DNA of 64,000 nt. Source: Streptomyces tendae (GTDB taxonomy: Bacteria; Actinomycetota; Actinomycetes; Streptomycetales; Streptomycetaceae). The notes beneath the pieces are model-generated. The model was not told the origin of the DNA. It did not search any database and was given only the letters and a program-made list of their open reading frames with translations. Position numbers and translations under genes: made by a program. Where the stretch lies: positions 62,001 through 126,000 of the forward strand of contig NZ_BMUY01000010.1 of assembly GCF_014650435.1 (NCBI RefSeq), written 5' to 3'. Shown here one piece after another: positions 8,204 through 15,982 of the stretch; the first letter of the stretch is position 1, and every line of letters starts with the position of its first letter.

Positions 8204-8671
8204 ATGAGCCAGCACGCCGAACCCTCTCCCGGCCGGCCGTCCCACGGCGGCGACGCCTCCTGGGCCCAGCGCTCGGGCGACCGCACCAGCGGCTGGGTGA
8301 CCGGCGGTGTCGTCTTCGCGGGCGTACTGCTGCTGCTGAACGGCGCGCTCGCCGTCCTCCAGGGCATCGCGGCCATCGCCGAGGACGACGTGTACGCCCG
8401 TATCGGCACCTACGTCTACGAGATGAGCCTGACCGGCTGGGGGATCGTCCACGTCATCCTGGGCGCTCTCGTGTTCGTCACCGGGTTCGGTCTGCTCAAG
8501 GACATGGCCTGGGCCCGGGTGGCGGGTATCGTCCTCGCCTCGCTGAGCCTGATCGCCCAGTTCCTGTTCCTGCCGTACGCGCCCGTCTGGTCCGTGATCA
8601 TGATGGCGATCGACGTGTTCGTGATCTGGGCCCTGGCGAGCCGTCAGGACCGCGCGTCGTCCCGAGCCTGA
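8204..8671 (+). CDS. DUF7144-like four-helix membrane protein
   Basis: 155 residues from the ATG at 8204, with GAAAGGA 6-8 bases upstream. After a hydrophilic N-terminal 30 residues come four membrane segments, beginning WVTGGVVFAGVLLLLNGALAVLQG and ending VWSVIMMAIDVFVIWALAS. This pattern, with the acidic EDDVYARIGTYVYEM loop, matches the DUF7144 family of actinobacterial membrane proteins. No enzymatic motif is visible and the function is unknown. It is divergent from the ClC/K+ channel pair and ends at a strong terminator. Confidence 0.8.
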   Translation: MSQHAEPSPGRPSHGGDASWAQRSGDRTSGWVTGGVVFAGVLLLLNGALAVLQGIAAIAEDDVYARIGTYVYEMSLTGWGIVHVILGALVFVTGFGLLKDMAWARVAGIVLASLSLIAQFLFLPYAPVWSVIMMAIDVFVIWALASRQDRASSRA

Positions 8672-8689
8672 GACGCCGCGCCCGGCAAT

Positions 8690-8730
8690 GACGGACGGTC
8701 ACCACGCATCGTCGGTGGTGACCGTCCGTC
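8690..8730. terminator. Bidirectional terminator, 16-bp perfect stem
   Basis: GACGGACGGTCACCAC (8690-8705) pairs exactly with 8715-8730 across a 9-base loop. It separates the convergent membrane-protein gene and the FAD/Fe-S oxidoreductase. Confidence 0.88.
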
Positions 8731-8766
8731 GTGTCCTGGCTCGGTGTCCGGACTCAGTCTCCGGGC

Positions 8767-11700
8767 TCAGTGCCGGCGCAGGCTCCGGGCCAGCGCCGTC
8801 GCCGCCGCCGCGGCGCCCACCGCGGCCGCCGCCGTGCCGGCCAGGGCCAGGGCCCGGGCGCGGGGGCCGGGAGCGGCCGGACGGGCGCCCGGCGCGGTGC
8901 CGTACGCGCTGCCCGCGGCCCGGGCACCGCCCGCGGGGCCGGACGGCAGGGCCGAGGCCAGCAGCTCCGCCAGGTGCACGCCCTCGTGGCCGCCGCTCTC
9001 GAACTCGTGGATCTGGGTGCGGCAGCTGAAGCCGTCGGCGAGGACGACGGTCGACTCGTCCTCGTCCCGCAGCCGCGGCAGCAGCACCCGCTCCGCGCAC
9101 GCCTCGCTGACGTCCAGGTGACCGCGCTCGAAGCCGAAGTTGCCGGCCAGCCCACAGCAGCCGGAGTCCAGTCGCTCCGCGTCCACCCCGGCCCGGCGCA
9201 GCAGCTCCTGGTCGGCCTCCCAGCCGAGCACCGCGTGCTGGTGGCAGTGCACCTGGGCCAGCGCACGCGCGGACCGGTCGGGCACCTGCGGGGGCTGGTA
9301 ACCGGGGGAGTGCTCGGTGAGCAGCTCCGACAGCGTCACCGTCTGCTCGGCCAGCCGCCGCACGTCCTGGTCGCCGGCGAACAGCTCGGCCGCGTCCGCC
9401 CGGAACACGGCCGCGCAGCTCGGCTCCAGCGCCAGGACCAGGCCGCCCGCCCGCACCTGGCCGGCCAGGGCGCGCACGGTGCGGGCGAGCACCTTCTCGG
9501 CCGTGCCCAGCTGCCCGGTGGAGATCCAGGTCAGCCCGCAGCACAGCGGCTCCTCGGGCAGCTCGACCCGCCAGCCCGCGTGTTCGACGACCCGTACCGC
9601 CGCGCGTCCGATGTGCGGGTGGAAGTGGTTGGTGAAGGTGTCCGGCCACAGCAGCACCGACCCGCGGTGCCCGTCGCCCTCGGGCTCGTGTTCTGCGAAC
9701 CACTGTTCGAAGGTCTGCTGCGCGAACAGCGGCACCTCCCGGTCCGCCACCCCCGCCACCAGCACCGCCGCCTTCGACAGCAGCGGCGCGTGCGTGAGCG
9801 CGTTGACGACCGGGGCCAGCCGGGTGCGGCCCACCACTTGCGCCAGCGCGGGCAGCCAGCCCATCGACCAGTCCGAGCGCGGCCTGCGCCACGGCCGCCC
9901 GGCGAAGTGGTGGGACAGGAACTCCGCCTTGTACGTGGCCATGTCCACGTCCGCCGGACAGTCCTTCTTGCAGCCCTTGCAGGCCAGGCACAGATCCAGG
10001 GCGTCCTTGACCGCCTCCGAACGCCAGCCGTCCCGGATCGCGCCGTCCCCGTGCCCGTCGAGCATCTCGAACAGCAGCCGCGCCCGGCCCCGCGTCGAAT
10101 GCTCCTCCTCCCGGGTCACCTGGTACGACGGGCACATCACGGTGCCGTCGCTGGTGTGCTGCCGGCACTTGCCGACCCCCACGCAGCGGTTCGCCGCCTG
10201 GGAGAACGAACCCCCGTCGTGCGGGAAGCGGAAGTGCAGGTCGCGGGGCTCGAAGGGGGCCCAGTCACCGCCGAGGCGCAGATTCTCGTCCAGCCCGTAC
10301 GGAGCGACGACCTTGCCCGGGTTCATCCGGTCCAGCGGGTCGAAGACGGCCTTGAGCCGCCCGAACGCCTCGACCAATTGGTCCCCGAACATCCGGGACA
10401 GCAACTCGCCCCGGCTCTGACCGTCCCCGTGCTCGCCGGACAGCGAGCCGCCGAACTCGACGACGAGATCGGCCGCCCGCTCCATGAACCCCCGGTACGC
10501 CGCCACCCCGTCCGCGGTGTACAGGTCGAACGGGATCCGGGTGTGCACGCAGCCCTGCCCGAAGTGGCCGTACAGGCTGGGACCGGTGTCGCTCAGGTAC
10601 CCGAACTCCTCGAACAGCGCGCGCAGCCGGCGCAGGTAGTCGCCCAGTTTCTCGGGGGAGACGGCCGAGTCCTCCCAGCCCTCGAAGGTGTCGGGCTTGC
10701 CGGGGATGTGCGCGGTGGCGCCGAGCCCGGCCTCGCGGACCTGCCACAGGTCCTCCTCGTGCGACGGGTCGTCCAGGAACGCGCAGTCGGCATCGCGTTC
10801 GGAGCGGTGCACGGCCTCCAGCAGCCGGTGCGCCCGCGCGTCGGCCTCCTCCACGGTGTCCCCGCCGAACTGCACCATCAGATAGGCGTTGCCCTCCGGC
10901 ATCTCGGCCAGCGCCTCGGGGTTCAGATGCTTGATCCGCTCGTCGCGCACCAGCCGGGCGTCCACGCCCTCCAGCGCGATCGGGTCGTGCGGCAGGATGT
11001 CGGGCACCGCGTCGGCGGCCTTGTCGATGGTGTCGAAGCCCAGGACCAGCAGGGAGCGTTCCTTCACCACCGGCACCAGCTCCAGCTCCGCCCGCAACAC
11101 CGTGACCAGCGTCGACTCACTGCCCACCAGGAGACCGGCCACGTCGAAGCCGTGCTCCGGCAACAGGGAGTCCAGGTTGTAGCCGGAGACCCGGCGCGGG
11201 ACGTCCGGGAACCGGCGGCGGATCTCGTCCCCGTAGGTGTCGCGCAGCGCCCGCAGCCGCCGGTAGACGGTCGCCCGCAGGTCGCCCTGCCGCTCGATCT
11301 CGGCGTACTCCTCGTCGTCCGTCTCCCCGCACCAGAAGCGGGTGCCGTCGTACAGCAGCACCTCCAGGCGGGCGATGTTGTCGACGACCTTGCCGTGCGC
11401 CTGCGCGGTGGCGCCGCAGGAGTTGTTGCCGATCATGCCGCCGATGGTGCAGTTGGCGTGGGTGGCGGGCTCGGGTCCGTAGCGCAGGCCGTGCGGCGCG
11501 AGCTGCCGGTTGAGGTCGTCGAGCACGATCCCGGGCTGCACGACGCAGGTGCGGGCGCCGGGGTCCACCGACTCGATCCGGGTGCAGTACTTCGACCAGT
11601 CGAGGACCACACCCGCGTTGGTGCACTGCCCGGCCAGACTCGTCCCGCCGCCCCGCGACAGCACGGGCGCGCCGAACTCCCGTGCCACGGCAACCGCCTC

Positions 11701-11910
11701 CGCACCCGCCTCCGGGGTGTGCGGGACGACGACGCCGAGGGGGGTCTGGCGGAAGTTCGACGCGTCGGTGGAGTAGGCGGCCCGGCTCCCGGCGTCGAAG
11801 CGGACCTCACCGTCCACCCGCTCGCGCAGGGCGTCCCGGAGGGCGGCGGTGTCGACCTTCGGCGGTGCCCCCTCGCGTGTGACGGGTTCGGGTAGGTCCA
11901 GCGCACCCAT
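8767..11910 (-). CDS. FAD-linked oxidase / Fe-S fusion oxidoreductase (GlcD-GlcF like, YdiJ type)
   Basis: 1047 residues from the ATG at 11910 (AAGGAG 5 bases upstream). The N-terminal half is a PCMH-type FAD domain with VLSRGGGTSLAGQC and IGGMIGNNSCGATAQAHG, followed by an FAD-oxidase C domain. Around residue 640 comes CLACKGCKKDC with a further Cys upstream (GKCRQHTSDGTVMC), a ferredoxin-like cluster region. Two cysteine-rich CCG-type motifs follow (EPLCCGLTW and DSGCCGLAGNFGFE). The family oxidises 2-hydroxy acids such as D-lactate or 2-hydroxyglutarate and passes electrons to the chain. The last 25 residues form a hydrophobic Ala-rich segment ending LARSLRRH, a possible membrane anchor. 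Substrate unassigned. Confidence 0.9.
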   Translation of the reverse strand: MGALDLPEPVTREGAPPKVDTAALRDALRERVDGEVRFDAGSRAAYSTDASNFRQTPLGVVVPHTPEAGAEAVAVAREFGAPVLSRGGGTSLAGQCTNAGVVLDWSKYCTRIESVDPGARTCVVQPGIVLDDLNRQLAPHGLRYGPEPATHANCTIGGMIGNNSCGATAQAHGKVVDNIARLEVLLYDGTRFWCGETDDEEYAEIERQGDLRATVYRRLRALRDTYGDEIRRRFPDVPRRVSGYNLDSLLPEHGFDVAGLLVGSESTLVTVLRAELELVPVVKERSLLVLGFDTIDKAADAVPDILPHDPIALEGVDARLVRDERIKHLNPEALAEMPEGNAYLMVQFGGDTVEEADARAHRLLEAVHRSERDADCAFLDDPSHEEDLWQVREAGLGATAHIPGKPDTFEGWEDSAVSPEKLGDYLRRLRALFEEFGYLSDTGPSLYGHFGQGCVHTRIPFDLYTADGVAAYRGFMERAADLVVEFGGSLSGEHGDGQSRGELLSRMFGDQLVEAFGRLKAVFDPLDRMNPGKVVAPYGLDENLRLGGDWAPFEPRDLHFRFPHDGGSFSQAANRCVGVGKCRQHTSDGTVMCPSYQVTREEEHSTRGRARLLFEMLDGHGDGAIRDGWRSEAVKDALDLCLACKGCKKDCPADVDMATYKAEFLSHHFAGRPWRRPRSDWSMGWLPALAQVVGRTRLAPVVNALTHAPLLSKAAVLVAGVADREVPLFAQQTFEQWFAEHEPEGDGHRGSVLLWPDTFTNHFHPHIGRAAVRVVEHAGWRVELPEEPLCCGLTWISTGQLGTAEKVLARTVRALAGQVRAGGLVLALEPSCAAVFRADAAELFAGDQDVRRLAEQTVTLSELLTEHSPGYQPPQVPDRSARALAQVHCHQHAVLGWEADQELLRRAGVDAERLDSGCCGLAGNFGFERGHLDVSEACAERVLLPRLRDEDESTVVLADGFSCRTQIHEFESGGHEGVHLAELLASALPSGPAGGARAAGSAYGTAPGARPAAPGPRARALALAGTAAAAVGAAAAATALARSLRRH

Positions 11911-12056
11911 GGGCACTCCTTCGTGTGACGGCGTACGTCCGTCGGTGCGGCGGTGGCTCCCCTCGCGGGTCCCGCTCGGGCGCGACGGCTGTCGCTGAGT
12001 ACCCGGCCCGGCGCCGGACAATCACCGGACACGGAGCGTCGCCAACCGTGTCGCTG

Positions 12057-12087
12057 TTGGGCCGAACGGGTGACTTGGCGTAAGAAT
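12057..12087 (+). promoter_or_regulatory. Candidate promoter for the SepF-like gene
   Basis: TTGGGC (12057-12062) and TAAGAAT (12081-12087) are 18 bases apart, 26 bases before the start at 12113, in the divergent gap with the oxidoreductase. A housekeeping-sigma promoter is plausible. Confidence 0.35.
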
Positions 12088-12112
12088 TGGCTGGTGCAGG
12101 CAATGAAGGCGA

Positions 12113-12523
12113 GTGAAATCGGGGGAGCCGGTGAACAGCCACGACGTCACCGATGAACAGTGGGAAGGGCTCGCCCAGGTAGTTCCGCTGCGTGGGCGCG
12201 ACGCCTGGCCGTCCGCGGTCGGTCACCGGGCGATGCCCGAGGCGGAGACGGAGCGGCGCCGCCGTTTCGTCGTCCTGAGGATCAACGTGTTCGCGGACGC
12301 CCGCGAGGTCGCCGAGACCCTGATGGCGGGGATCCCGGTGCTCCTGGACCTGACCAGCGCCGAGGGCGAGGTGGCCAAGCGGGTCCTGGACTTCAGTACC
12401 GGCGTCGTCTTCGGCCTGGCCAGCGGGATGCACCGGGTGGACCGCAACGTCTTCCTGCTGACCCCGGCGGGCACCGAGGTGAACGGGCTGATGGAGAGCG
12501 CGGCGGGGGTGCCGGGAGTGTGA
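12113..12523 (+). CDS. sflB: SepF-like protein (SflB-type)
   Basis: 136 residues from the GTG at 12113; an in-frame GTG at 12131 after GGGGGAG is an alternative that removes six residues. The body is one SepF (DUF552) domain: VVLRINVFADAREVAETLMAGIPVLLDLTSAEGEVAKRVLDFSTGVVFGL, ending with a beta strand NVFLLTPAGTEV. Classical SepF starts with an amphipathic membrane-targeting helix; here the N-terminus is short and charged, as in the Streptomyces SepF-like paralogues SflA and SflB, which I recall as affecting hyphal branching and the SepF system. It lies outside the division cluster, consistent with a paralogue. Position matches my memory of SCO5967. Confidence 0.82.
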   Translation: MKSGEPVNSHDVTDEQWEGLAQVVPLRGRDAWPSAVGHRAMPEAETERRRRFVVLRINVFADAREVAETLMAGIPVLLDLTSAEGEVAKRVLDFSTGVVFGLASGMHRVDRNVFLLTPAGTEVNGLMESAAGVPGV

Positions 12524-12618
12524 CGGCCCGCTCCGGCCCCGACCGTCAGGTCCCCCGATCGTAGGAATGCCGTCCGGGCAAAACGGTTCGCCGTCCGGCG
12601 GAGTCCTACGGTCCGCAT

Positions 12619-13809
12619 ATGGCAGCGTCATCTGCGTCCTCCGCGTCACCTGCGTCCTCCGCGTTACCGGCGTCCGTCGCGCCGGTCCCCGACCGCCCCC
12701 GCGTCACCCGGCTGCGGCTGTCCGCCTTCGCCGGGCACCGGCGTGCCGTGCTGCGGCTCGGGCCGCTCACCGTGCTGGCCGGGCCCAGCGGCAGCGGCAA
12801 GACCAGTGCGCTCAGGGCCTACGACGCCCTGGCCCGGCTCGGCGGCGGCGCGGAACTCGGCGCGGTGTTCCCGGACCCGACCGCCTGTGTGCCCGAACGG
12901 GCCCGGCCCGACGCGCAGCACCGCCGGGGCTTCCGCATCGGCTGCACCGCCGACGGCGCTCAGGGACCCGTGCACCTGGACGTCGCCGTGCAGGCCGAGC
13001 CCGAACTGCGCATCGTGGGGGAGCGGCTGACCGCGGACGGCGTCGTGCTCCTCGAGACGGCCCTGCGAGACCCCGGCCGCCGTGCCGTGCAGGCGGCCTG
13101 GCACACGGCCGGGTCGGCACCCGTGACCCGCGCCCCGCTGCCGGACGACCGGCTCGGCACCCCGCTGCTGCCGCTGCGGGTGGCCGGCAAGACGGACGGG
13201 CAGCGCAGGGTGCTCGCGGCGGCCGAGCAGATGGTGGTCGCGCTGCGCTCCGTCTTCGCCTGTGATCCGCGGCCCGGCCGGATGCGGGAGCCCGTGCCCA
13301 CCGGCTCCGGACGCCTCCTCGGCGGCTGCGACAACCTCGCCGACGTGGTGTGGCGCACCCGCGCCGAGTGCGGGCGCAGGCACGCGCAGTTCGTCACGGC
13401 GGTCCGGGCCGGATGCGCGGGCCCCGTCGAGGACGTCCTGGCCGAACCGGTCCTCGGCGGTGTGGTCCGCGCGTTCCTCGACCGGGGCGACGGCGTCCGT
13501 ACCGGCCTCGCCCGCCTCGGCTACGGCGAGCTGCGCTACCTCGCCCTCGCACTCGTGCTGTTCACCGGGCCCGGGGTGCTGGCGGTCGACCCGGCGGGCG
13601 AGGTGCCCGCCGCGCTGCAGACGCTCACCGTCCTGGCCGACGGCTTCGACCGCGGCCTCGACGTGCGTCAGCGCGCCGAACTGCTCCGGCTGGCGGCGCG
13701 GATGTGCGACCGGGGGCACATCCGCCTGGTCGGAGCGGTCGCCGACGCGTCATGGGTGGCGGGGGCGGACGGATCGGGCGGCGTCACGGTGGTACACCTG
13801 GAGCCGTGA
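12619..13809 (+). CDS. AAA/ABC-type ATP-binding protein of unknown role
   Basis: 396 residues. A low-complexity Ala/Ser N-terminus, encoded by a near-repeat of GCGTCCTCCGCGT, is followed by RLRLSAFAGHRRAVLRLGPLTVL and a clear Walker A, AGPSGSGKTSALRAYDAL (about residue 55). Far downstream, RLGYGELRYLALALVLF resembles an SMC/ABC signature and VLAVDPAGEVPAALQ takes the Walker B place, with Pro where Glu is usual. This is the AAA_21/OLD-like layout. There is no good ribosome site at the ATG, so leaderless expression or a later start is possible. Its stop overlaps the next start as GTGA, tying it to the MazG-like enzyme. Confidence 0.75.
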   Translation: MAASSASSASPASSALPASVAPVPDRPRVTRLRLSAFAGHRRAVLRLGPLTVLAGPSGSGKTSALRAYDALARLGGGAELGAVFPDPTACVPERARPDAQHRRGFRIGCTADGAQGPVHLDVAVQAEPELRIVGERLTADGVVLLETALRDPGRRAVQAAWHTAGSAPVTRAPLPDDRLGTPLLPLRVAGKTDGQRRVLAAAEQMVVALRSVFACDPRPGRMREPVPTGSGRLLGGCDNLADVVWRTRAECGRRHAQFVTAVRAGCAGPVEDVLAEPVLGGVVRAFLDRGDGVRTGLARLGYGELRYLALALVLFTGPGVLAVDPAGEVPAALQTLTVLADGFDRGLDVRQRAELLRLAARMCDRGHIRLVGAVADASWVAGADGSGGVTVVHLEP

Positions 13810-14156
13810 CCGATCATCCCCGTGACCTCGCGGCGCTCCGGCGCAGGCTGGCCGAGTTCGCCGCCGCGCGCGACTGGCAGCCGTACCACACCCCCAAGAA
13901 CCTGGCCGCCGCGTTGAGCGTGGAGGCCGCCGAACTCCTCGAGATCTTCCAGTGGTTGACGCCCGAGCAGTCGGCCCGCGTCATGACCGACCCGGACACC
14001 GCGCACCGGGTGCGGGACGAGGTCGCCGACGTGCTGGCCTACCTCCTCCAGTTCTGCGAGGTGCTCGGCGTCGACCCGCTGGCCGCGCTGGAGGCGAAGA
14101 TCGAGCGCAACGAGTCCCGGTTCCCCGTGGGCGAGGCGGACGGACCGGAAGGCTGA
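13806..14156 (+). CDS. MazG-like nucleotide pyrophosphohydrolase
   Basis: 116 residues from a GTG that overlaps the previous stop. The sequence follows the MazG/dCTPase (RS21-C6) pattern: LRRRLAEFAAARDW, then SVEAAELLEIFQWLT with the first acidic pair, then RVRDEVADVLAYLLQFCEVLGVD with the ExxD metal site. The ending KIERNESRFP is also typical. The enzyme should cleave dNTPs (dCTP-type) to monophosphate and pyrophosphate, a pool-cleaning role. Translational coupling to the ATPase suggests a joint task that is not known. Confidence 0.88.
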   Translation: MTDHPRDLAALRRRLAEFAAARDWQPYHTPKNLAAALSVEAAELLEIFQWLTPEQSARVMTDPDTAHRVRDEVADVLAYLLQFCEVLGVDPLAALEAKIERNESRFPVGEADGPEG

Positions 14157-14340
14157 GACCGGAGGAGTCAACCACTCCGTTATCACTCTCCGCAGTCATA
14201 ATCCGGCCAGAAATCAATATCGTGTCCGAAGATTTCCGCCTTCCTCTGGCTTTTCGTCCCACACGCCTTCACTCTGGGTAGTGGACAACGGAGTTCGGGC
14301 GGACGCGCCGCGAGCGCGTCGGAACAGACGGGGGCAGCGC

Positions 14341-14811
14341 ATGGACGCTGTGCGGCTCATCGTGACGAGTGGGCGTGCCCTGGCCGCCGGTGGCGAGGTG
14401 CCGGACGTCCTGACGGAGGTGTGGCAGGTGCAGGCACTGGCCCAGGCGATCGGCAGCCGACTGGCGGTGTACGGCCCGCCCGAACTGCGCGGCGAGGCCA
14501 TCGGGCTGACCGAGCTGGCGGGCCGCGGCTGCGGAGTGCTGCGGACGCCGGAGCTGGCCCCGGGCGAGCTGCGCGCCGCCCAGCTCACCGAACTGGGCGA
14601 CGCCCGGCAGGCCCTGATGCGCCTGGGTACCCTGCTCGGCGAGACCGGCATCGCACTCGTGGGCGTGGCCTGCGCCGCCGACGACGAGGCGACGTACTGG
14701 GAGTGCATGGAGGCGATCGACGCGGCGGACGAGTCCCGGGACCGGGTCCTGGAGATGCTGCGCAAACTGGCGGACCGCGAAGCGCACTTACCGGAGCGGG
14801 AGGCGGGCTAG
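14341..14811 (+). CDS. DUF6099 family protein
   Basis: 156 residues from the ATG at 14341, with GGGGGCAG upstream; an in-frame GTG at 14281 would add 20 basic residues without a ribosome site. The sequence is acidic, predicted mostly helical and soluble, with VTSGRALAAGGEVPDVLTEVWQVQALAQAIG near the start and a Cys pair in GVACAADDEATYWECMEA. It matches the small Streptomyces family DUF6099. No function is known and none can be inferred. The A+T-rich 14160-14290 upstream stretch is a likely promoter region. Confidence 0.78.
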   Translation: MDAVRLIVTSGRALAAGGEVPDVLTEVWQVQALAQAIGSRLAVYGPPELRGEAIGLTELAGRGCGVLRTPELAPGELRAAQLTELGDARQALMRLGTLLGETGIALVGVACAADDEATYWECMEAIDAADESRDRVLEMLRKLADREAHLPEREAG

Positions 14812-14892
14812 CGCTCCCAGGCGTTCCGCGTTCCGCGCGTCGCGACCGGAGCCTGTGCCCGACACCCGCGCCCAGCAGGCAGGATGGACGAC

Positions 14893-15816
14893 ATGGATCT
14901 CCGTATCTTCACCGAGCCCCAGCAGGGGGCCACCTACGACACCTTGCTCACCGTGGCCAAGGCCACCGAGGACCTCGGCTTCGACGCCTTCTTCCGCAGC
15001 GACCACTACCTCCGCATGGGCGCCGTGGACGGCCTCCCCGGCCCCACCGACGCCTGGATCACCCTGGCCGGCCTCGCCCGGGAGACCAAGCGCATCCGTC
15101 TGGGCACCCTCATGACCGCGGGCACCTTCCGGCTGCCCGGCGTCCTCGCCATCCAGGTCGCCCAGGTCGACCAGATGTCCGGCGGCCGCATCGAGCTGGG
15201 CCTGGGTGCGGGCTGGTTCGAGGAGGAGCACAAGGCGTACGGCATCCCCTTCCCGAAGGAGAAGATCGGCCGCCTGGAGGAGCAGCTGGCGATCGTCACC
15301 GGCCTGTGGGCCACCGAGACCGGCAAGACCTTCGACTTCCACGGCCAGTTCTACGACCTCACCGACTCGCCCGCGCTGCCCAAGCCCGCGCAGGCCAAGG
15401 TGCCCGTGCTCATCGGCGGCCACGGAGCCACCCGCACCCCGCGGCTGGCCGGCCAGTACGCCGACGAGTTCAACATGCCGTTCGCCTCGATCGAGGACAC
15501 CGAGCGCCAGTTCGGCCGGGTGCGGGCCGCCGCCGAGGCGGCCGGCCGCGGCGCGGACGCCCTCACCTACTCCAACGCCCTCGTCGCCTGCGTCGGCAAG
15601 GACGACGCCGAGGTCGCCCGCCGCGCCGCCGTCATCGGCCGCCAGGTCGACGAGCTGAAGGCCAACGGCCTCGCGGGCTCCCCGGCCGAGGTCGTCGAGA
15701 AGATCGGCCGCTACGCCGAGGCCGGCGCCCAGCGGATCTACCTCCAGATCCTCGACCTCGACGACCTGGACCACCTGGAGCTGATCTCCTCCCAGGTCCA
15801 GTCGCAGCTTGCCTGA
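14893..15816 (+). CDS. LLM-class F420-dependent oxidoreductase
   Basis: 307 residues from the ATG at 14893, chosen because AGGA lies 9 bases upstream; an ATG at 14884 overlaps that site. It is a luciferase-like TIM barrel: DLRIFTEPQQGATYDTLLTVAKATEDLGFDAFFRSDH, the central QMSGGRIELGLGAGWFEEEHKAYG and a late GLAGSPAEVVEKIGRYAEAGAQRIYLQ segment. Such proteins reduce or oxidise small substrates with F420H2 (sometimes FMN). Substrate unknown. It is monocistronic by appearance and followed by Hen1 after 166 bases. Confidence 0.9.
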   Translation: MDLRIFTEPQQGATYDTLLTVAKATEDLGFDAFFRSDHYLRMGAVDGLPGPTDAWITLAGLARETKRIRLGTLMTAGTFRLPGVLAIQVAQVDQMSGGRIELGLGAGWFEEEHKAYGIPFPKEKIGRLEEQLAIVTGLWATETGKTFDFHGQFYDLTDSPALPKPAQAKVPVLIGGHGATRTPRLAGQYADEFNMPFASIEDTERQFGRVRAAAEAAGRGADALTYSNALVACVGKDDAEVARRAAVIGRQVDELKANGLAGSPAEVVEKIGRYAEAGAQRIYLQILDLDDLDHLELISSQVQSQLA

Positions 15817-15982
15817 GGCCGCCTGTCGAACCGTCGGATAACCGAAGGCGCCGGTCACCCGCCCTGTGCGATGGTGTGACCGTCGTCCTGCCGGAGCCCC
15901 CGGGGATCACCCCCTGGGGGCTCTCGTGTGCACGGCATCCACGCAGTCGTCCGTTGCACCGCCGACCCGGCCGGAGAGGCCC

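Noticed and set aside
12560..12610. Arms CGTAGGA and TCCTACG before the ATPase gene as an operator
   Set aside because: Seven-base arms 37 bases apart with direct rather than inverted inner repeats; too weak to call.
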